The translations under genes were made by a program, and so were the position numbers. Positions 46,979 through 50,073 of a stretch of DNA of 50,073 bases are shown piece after piece. The DNA is from Sulfurimonas sp. (GTDB lineage Bacteria > Campylobacterota > Campylobacteria > Campylobacterales > Sulfurimonadaceae), in contig JAMOSN010000044.1 of the NCBI GenBank assembly GCA_027068455.1, positions 1-50,073 on the forward strand, given 5' to 3'. The notes below the pieces were generated by a model, which worked only from the letters and a program-made list of their open reading frames with translations, had not been told where the DNA came from and did not search any database. Position 1 is the stretch's first letter; each line of letters opens with the position of its first letter.

Positions 46979-47571
46979 TTTTTATATATCTCCTTGATTT
47001 TACCAACAAAGAATTCAACCTCATTTTGAAGATGTTTAAGATTTTTTGAGTTGTCTATGACCCATGTAGCTTTTTCTTTTTTCTCATCAATTGGAAGTTG
47101 TGAAGCTATCCTTTTGAGTGATTCCTCTTTGGAATATCCATTTCTTTTCATAAACCTCTCAAGCTGAATATCTTGAGGTGTATACACAACAACACTCTCT
47201 TTGATAGGATAATTATTGTTTTCAAAAAAGAGAGGAATATCTATAAGATAAGGAAAAGCAAATTTGTCTTGTGTCTCTGAACGTTTTTCTATCTCAGCAC
47301 GAATCTTTGGGTGAAGGTATGCCTCAAGCATCTTTTTAGCCTCAGCATCAGAAAAGATATGAGAACCAAGTTTTGAGCGATTTACTTTTGTACCACTGAG
47401 ATACTCTTTGCCAAAGGTCTCTTCCACCCATAAAGCAGAGTTGTCCAATATCTCATGAGAGATAGTATCTGCATCGATAACACGCATACCGTTAAGCGCC
47501 AAAAGAGATGCTACAGTGCTCTTACCTGTAGCAATACTTCCAGTGAGTGCTATAGCATACTCATACGCCAT
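46975..47571 (-). CDS. coaE: Dephospho-CoA kinase
   Basis: A 198-residue kinase for the last step of coenzyme A synthesis. The P-loop is GSIATGKST (residues 11-19), followed by DADTISHEIL and, later, IDIPLFFENN and the lid RFMKRNGYSKEESLKRIASQLP. It overlaps dapF by ATGA and shares one base with the speE-like gene before it. Three-gene leftward unit. Confidence 0.95.
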   Translation of the reverse strand: MAYEYAIALTGSIATGKSTVASLLALNGMRVIDADTISHEILDNSALWVEETFGKEYLSGTKVNRSKLGSHIFSDAEAKKMLEAYLHPKIRAEIEKRSETQDKFAFPYLIDIPLFFENNNYPIKESVVVYTPQDIQLERFMKRNGYSKEESLKRIASQLPIDEKKEKATWVIDNSKNLKHLQNEVEFFVGKIKEIYKK

Positions 47572-48116
47572 TAGTTTTTAATGATACCTAAGTATGTTTT
47601 TCTAATATTGTTTCCCATGGCAAAAGCAGCTGGATGGACATCAGAGTTATAATACTCCAAACCATCTGTTAAATCAGCACGCTGTAAAATGATGTCAGCT
47701 GTAGGATGGTACTCTTTTGAAGCTAAAAGTGCAGTAGAACAATTACCTAAGTTATATGGCATCACAATCTTTGTATATTTACCAATAATTTCCATCATAG
47801 TTTTGTTCTCATCTACATTATCCAAAGATGGATGTTTCATTACAAATAAGCCATCCTCTTTAAGTACACGGTTAATATGTGCAATCACAACAGCATCCCC
47901 ATCTAGTTCAGAAATAACAACATCATAAGTATTATCCTGTGCATCACGAAGCAAATCAAGGTTTGCGGAAATTACATCACAGCTAATATCTGTATGTTTT
48001 TGTATCTCAGCTACAAAAGCACCAGCATCATTACTGATTATAAGTACATTTTGTGGTTCTTTATGGGTACATAATGGTACATGAACCATCATTTCATTAT
48101 AGATAAAATCTTTCAT
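47571..48116 (-). CDS. Shortened spermidine synthase-like protein
   Basis: A 181-residue protein, much shorter than SpeE (about 260-290). The start FIYNEMMVHVPLCTHKEPQNVLII aligns with the middle of spermidine synthases (YHEMLxHVPLxxHPxPxxVLxIGGGDGG), so the N-terminal beta domain is missing, and the GGGDGG cofactor loop is replaced by SNDAGAF. A Rossmann-like pattern follows (YDVVISELDGDAV, LKEDGLFVMKHPSL). It may be a variant enzyme, as in some Campylobacterota, or have lost activity. Same unit as coaE and dapF, with a one-base overlap. Confidence 0.7.
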   Translation of the reverse strand: MKDFIYNEMMVHVPLCTHKEPQNVLIISNDAGAFVAEIQKHTDISCDVISANLDLLRDAQDNTYDVVISELDGDAVVIAHINRVLKEDGLFVMKHPSLDNVDENKTMMEIIGKYTKIVMPYNLGNCSTALLASKEYHPTADIILQRADLTDGLEYYNSDVHPAAFAMGNNIRKTYLGIIKN

Positions 48117-48243
48117 TCTTTGCTATCCTGTATAACGGTATTTTTTGAAATACCTAAATTAATTATCTGGGATTTTAGCATAATTGGATTAATTTTACTT
48201 AATATGGATATAATTACAAAATATTTAAGAATAAGGGTATAAA

Positions 48244-48438
48244 ATGGATTACAATAAAATCAGAAAGATTTGTAGACCTATTCGTATAGTTGTAGGACTT
48301 GCTTTAATTGCTACTGGATTTATTACAGGTAATGCTTGGTTCTATCTTGGTGTAGTTCCACTCATAGCTGGGATTGCAAATTTCTGTCCACTTTGTATTA
48401 TTACAAAAAAATGTGATTTACCACAAAATCAGGAATAA
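48244..48438 (+). CDS. DUF2892 (YgaP-type) small membrane protein
   Basis: A 64-residue protein with two hydrophobic helices (RIVVGLALIATGFITG and FYLGVVPLIAGIANF) and the family cysteine pair CPLC near residue 49. DUF2892 modules occur alone or fused to rhodanese domains, as in YgaP, and are linked to sulfur metabolism; here it stands alone. AAGGG precedes the ATG, and TATAAT is near 48210. It is 2 bp before purM. Confidence 0.8.
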   Translation: MDYNKIRKICRPIRIVVGLALIATGFITGNAWFYLGVVPLIAGIANFCPLCIITKKCDLPQNQE

Positions 48439-48440
48439 AA

Positions 48441-49436
48441 ATGAGTCAAATTTCTTATAAAGATGCAGGTGTTGATATAGATGCAGGAAACAGTTTTGTT
48501 GAAAACATTAAACCATTAGTAAAAGCTACTAGGGTTGATGGTGTTCTAGGGGGTATTGGTTCTTTTGCAGGTGCATTTGAATTACCAAAAGGTTTTAAAG
48601 AGCCTGTAATGCTTGCAGCAACTGATGGTGTAGGAACAAAACTCAAACTTGCTATTGACAGTGGTATCCATCATACTGTAGGTATTGATTTGGTTGCAAT
48701 GTGTGTTAATGATTTAATATGTAACTTTGGTACACCATCATTTTTCTTAGACTATTATGCAACAGGAAAACTTGATGTAAATGTTGCTACAAATGTAGTT
48801 GCAGGTATTGCAGAGGGTTGTAAACGTAGTGAATGTGCTTTAATTGGTGGTGAAACTGCTGAAATGCCAGGGATGTATTCTGAAGATGATTACGACTTGG
48901 CTGGTTTTGCAGTCGGTGTTGCTGAAAAAAGTGAAATGGACAGAGTAAGCCTTGTAAAAGCTGGACATAAACTTATCGCTTTACCATCATCGGGTCTGCA
49001 TTCAAACGGTTTTTCTCTTGCTAGAAAAGTCTTATTTGAAAAAATGGGTATGAAATTTGAAGATGATTTTCATGGCAAACCACTTATTGAAACACTACTA
49101 GAACCAACAAATATCTATGTAAAAACATTTAAATCTCTTAAAAATGAGATTGTAGCAATGGCGCACATCACGGGTGGCGGTATTGTAGAAAACCTTCCAC
49201 GTGTACTTCCTGAGCACCTTATGGCTGAAGTGCAGCAAGATGCTATAAAAGTACTTCCAATCTTTGAGCTTATGAGCGAGCATGTAGCTCGTGATGAAAT
49301 GTTTAGAGCATTTAATATGGGTGTTGGTATGATACTGGTTGTTGCAGAAGAAAATGTAGAAAAAGTACTCGCAGAAACTGACGGCTATCTCATCGGGGAA
49401 ATCAAAGAAGGAAAACGCGAAGCCAAAATGGTGTAA
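48441..49436 (+). CDS. purM: Phosphoribosylformylglycinamidine cyclo-ligase (AIR synthetase)
   Basis: A 331-residue ATP-dependent enzyme of purine synthesis that closes the imidazole ring. Family marks are SYKDAGVDIDAGN at the start, GGIGSFAGAFELP, ATDGVGTKLKLA, GIDLVAMCVNDL, GGETAEMPGMY and HITGGGIVENLPRVLP. Length is slightly below E. coli PurM (345). Probably co-transcribed with the DUF2892 gene. A hairpin follows the stop. Confidence 0.96.
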   Translation: MSQISYKDAGVDIDAGNSFVENIKPLVKATRVDGVLGGIGSFAGAFELPKGFKEPVMLAATDGVGTKLKLAIDSGIHHTVGIDLVAMCVNDLICNFGTPSFFLDYYATGKLDVNVATNVVAGIAEGCKRSECALIGGETAEMPGMYSEDDYDLAGFAVGVAEKSEMDRVSLVKAGHKLIALPSSGLHSNGFSLARKVLFEKMGMKFEDDFHGKPLIETLLEPTNIYVKTFKSLKNEIVAMAHITGGGIVENLPRVLPEHLMAEVQQDAIKVLPIFELMSEHVARDEMFRAFNMGVGMILVVAEENVEKVLAETDGYLIGEIKEGKREAKMV

Positions 49437-49455
49437 ACCACTCACTCTCTCAGAA

Positions 49456-49473
49456 CCCAGGTTTTAACCTGGG
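49456..49473 (+). terminator. Hairpin after purM
   Basis: CCCAGGTT, two T, AACCTGGG: a perfect 8-bp stem 19 bases after the stop. The tail is A-rich, so termination is uncertain. Confidence 0.45.
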
Positions 49474-49558
49474 CAAAATAACTGCCAAGCTTATTCAAAT
49501 CCAAAATTTCCAGTACAAAAATCTAAGCTATAAAAAAGGGTATGAAGATTAAAGAAAA

Positions 49559-49576
49559 TGCCGCCCAAAGGCGACA
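49559..49576 (-). terminator. Terminator of the porin gene
   Basis: On the minus strand TGTCGCC, loop TTTG, GGCGGCA (one G-U), then TTTTCTTT. It lies 28 bases after the stop of the FadL-like gene. Confidence 0.7.
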
Positions 49577-49604
49577 TTGTAAAAGAAAGGAGAATATTTT
49601 TTTT

Positions 49605-50073
49605 CTAAAAATTAAATTTAAGAGCTATTGTAAGTGCCTGTTGTGAGTGTTTTGTTGTAATATTACCAACTCCAACTGTTGCTGCACTAACCGTATCACT
49701 TACCTCTGGAGCATATGTATATGCAGCATTTAGAGCAAGATTATTAGAAAATGAATACCCTCCACCTATTGTGATTGTAGATTCAACTGTTGCAGGGAAC
49801 ATTGCATAATTAAATAAGTTCATTGTATCACCGTCAGTGTTAGCTCCACCAGCTACACTAACAGTACTTGTATTATTAGGTACCGGATTTTCTCCATAGT
49901 TATACCCTATACCTGCCCAGTAAGATGTAGCTGTATATTTCACACCAAGCGCATATACAGTCTGATCATCCCAACCAAAGTCTTTATATCCCTTCGCATC
50001 AGACCATTTTATCTCTTTAACATCAGCTGTCATTGTCAATGTATCCATATCATACGATACACCCAACCCATAC
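49605..50073 (-). CDS. OmpP1/FadL/TodX-like outer membrane protein, 5' end cut by window edge
   Basis: About 155 C-terminal residues of an outer membrane barrel; the frame is open at the right edge. Alternating strands such as YALGVKYTATSYWAGIGYNYG and ESTITIGGGYSFSNNLALNAAYTYAPEV, and the end ALTIALKFNF with an aromatic last residue, are barrel signals. GGGYSFSNNLALNAAYTY fits the C-terminus of FadL/OmpP1 transporters of hydrophobic compounds. Terminator follows. Confidence 0.75.
   Translation of the reverse strand, partial: YGLGVSYDMDTLTMTADVKEIKWSDAKGYKDFGWDDQTVYALGVKYTATSYWAGIGYNYGENPVPNNTSTVSVAGGANTDGDTMNLFNYAMFPATVESTITIGGGYSFSNNLALNAAYTYAPEVSDTVSAATVGVGNITTKHSQQALTIALKFNF

Overview
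The window looks like a chromosomal segment of a chemolithotrophic Campylobacterota (Epsilonproteobacteria) bacterium, most like Sulfurimonas. I base this on the low GC content (mid to upper 30s percent by eye), the full-length NifU with NifS as the Fe-S assembly pair, the soxC-soxD-soxY-soxZ order, CcoG for a cbb3 oxidase, the rnhA-rnc-aroC and dapF-coaE blocks, and promoters that are mostly -10 or extended -10 boxes with weak -35 elements. No tRNA, rRNA, CRISPR array, insertion sequence or prophage was found, and no gene-free gap exceeds 300 bases.

Layout. 1-6.2 kb (minus strand): a HerA-like ATPase cut by the window edge, DbpA, a coupled CitE-like lyase and 2OG-Fe(II) oxygenase pair, and nifS-nifU. 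6.4-14.6 kb (plus): an unknown gene, leuC, two paralogous OmpA proteins flanking mobA, moaC, a DUF493 gene, a helical protein, a DUF2231 membrane protein and a small type II toxin-antitoxin candidate. 14.9-20.7 kb (plus): soxCDYZ, then a compact set of small periplasmic, MOSC, lipoprotein and DUF4395 genes. mobA, moaC and the MOSC gene fit the molybdenum cofactor that SoxC needs. 20.8-30.7 kb (minus): aroC, rnc, rnhA, a LapB-like TPR protein, an unknown gene, a YeiH transporter, a giant AsmA/DUF748 protein, and ccoG behind a resolvase-like regulator. 31.5-33.8 kb: an outer-membrane barrel and lipoprotein pair. 34.0-37.5 kb: metH. 37.5-37.75 kb: a non-coding region that reads as an undescribed type I toxin-antitoxin locus. 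37.75-44.7 kb (minus): comM, def, a degenerate GGDEF protein, clpP, tig, lspA, glmM. 44.8 kb to the end: rpsT-prfA (plus), dapF-coaE-speE-like (minus), a DUF2892 gene and purM (plus), and a cut FadL-like porin.

Three signals stand out. (1) The 9-mer TTGCGTGTT (reverse AACACGCAA) occurs 21 times, in both orientations and in all reading frames. In 20 of 21 copies the preceding base is G or C, and two copies form a terminator between prfA and dapF. Under one would be expected by chance, so it behaves like a DNA uptake sequence; the transformation helicase gene comM is in the same window. (2) Downstream of metH, a roughly 97-nt structured RNA can pair over about 24 bp with the start-codon region of a tandem gene for a 23-residue membrane peptide. 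(3) A serine-recombinase-fold protein that has lost its catalytic residues sits behind a strong promoter overlapped by a perfect 11-bp inverted repeat, upstream of ccoG, suggesting a recombinase turned transcription regulator.

Start codons were moved from the longest possible reading frame where a Shine-Dalgarno sequence decided the matter (DUF493 gene, DUF2231 gene, ccoG, comM, GGDEF gene, tig, glmM). All counts and pairings were made by eye.
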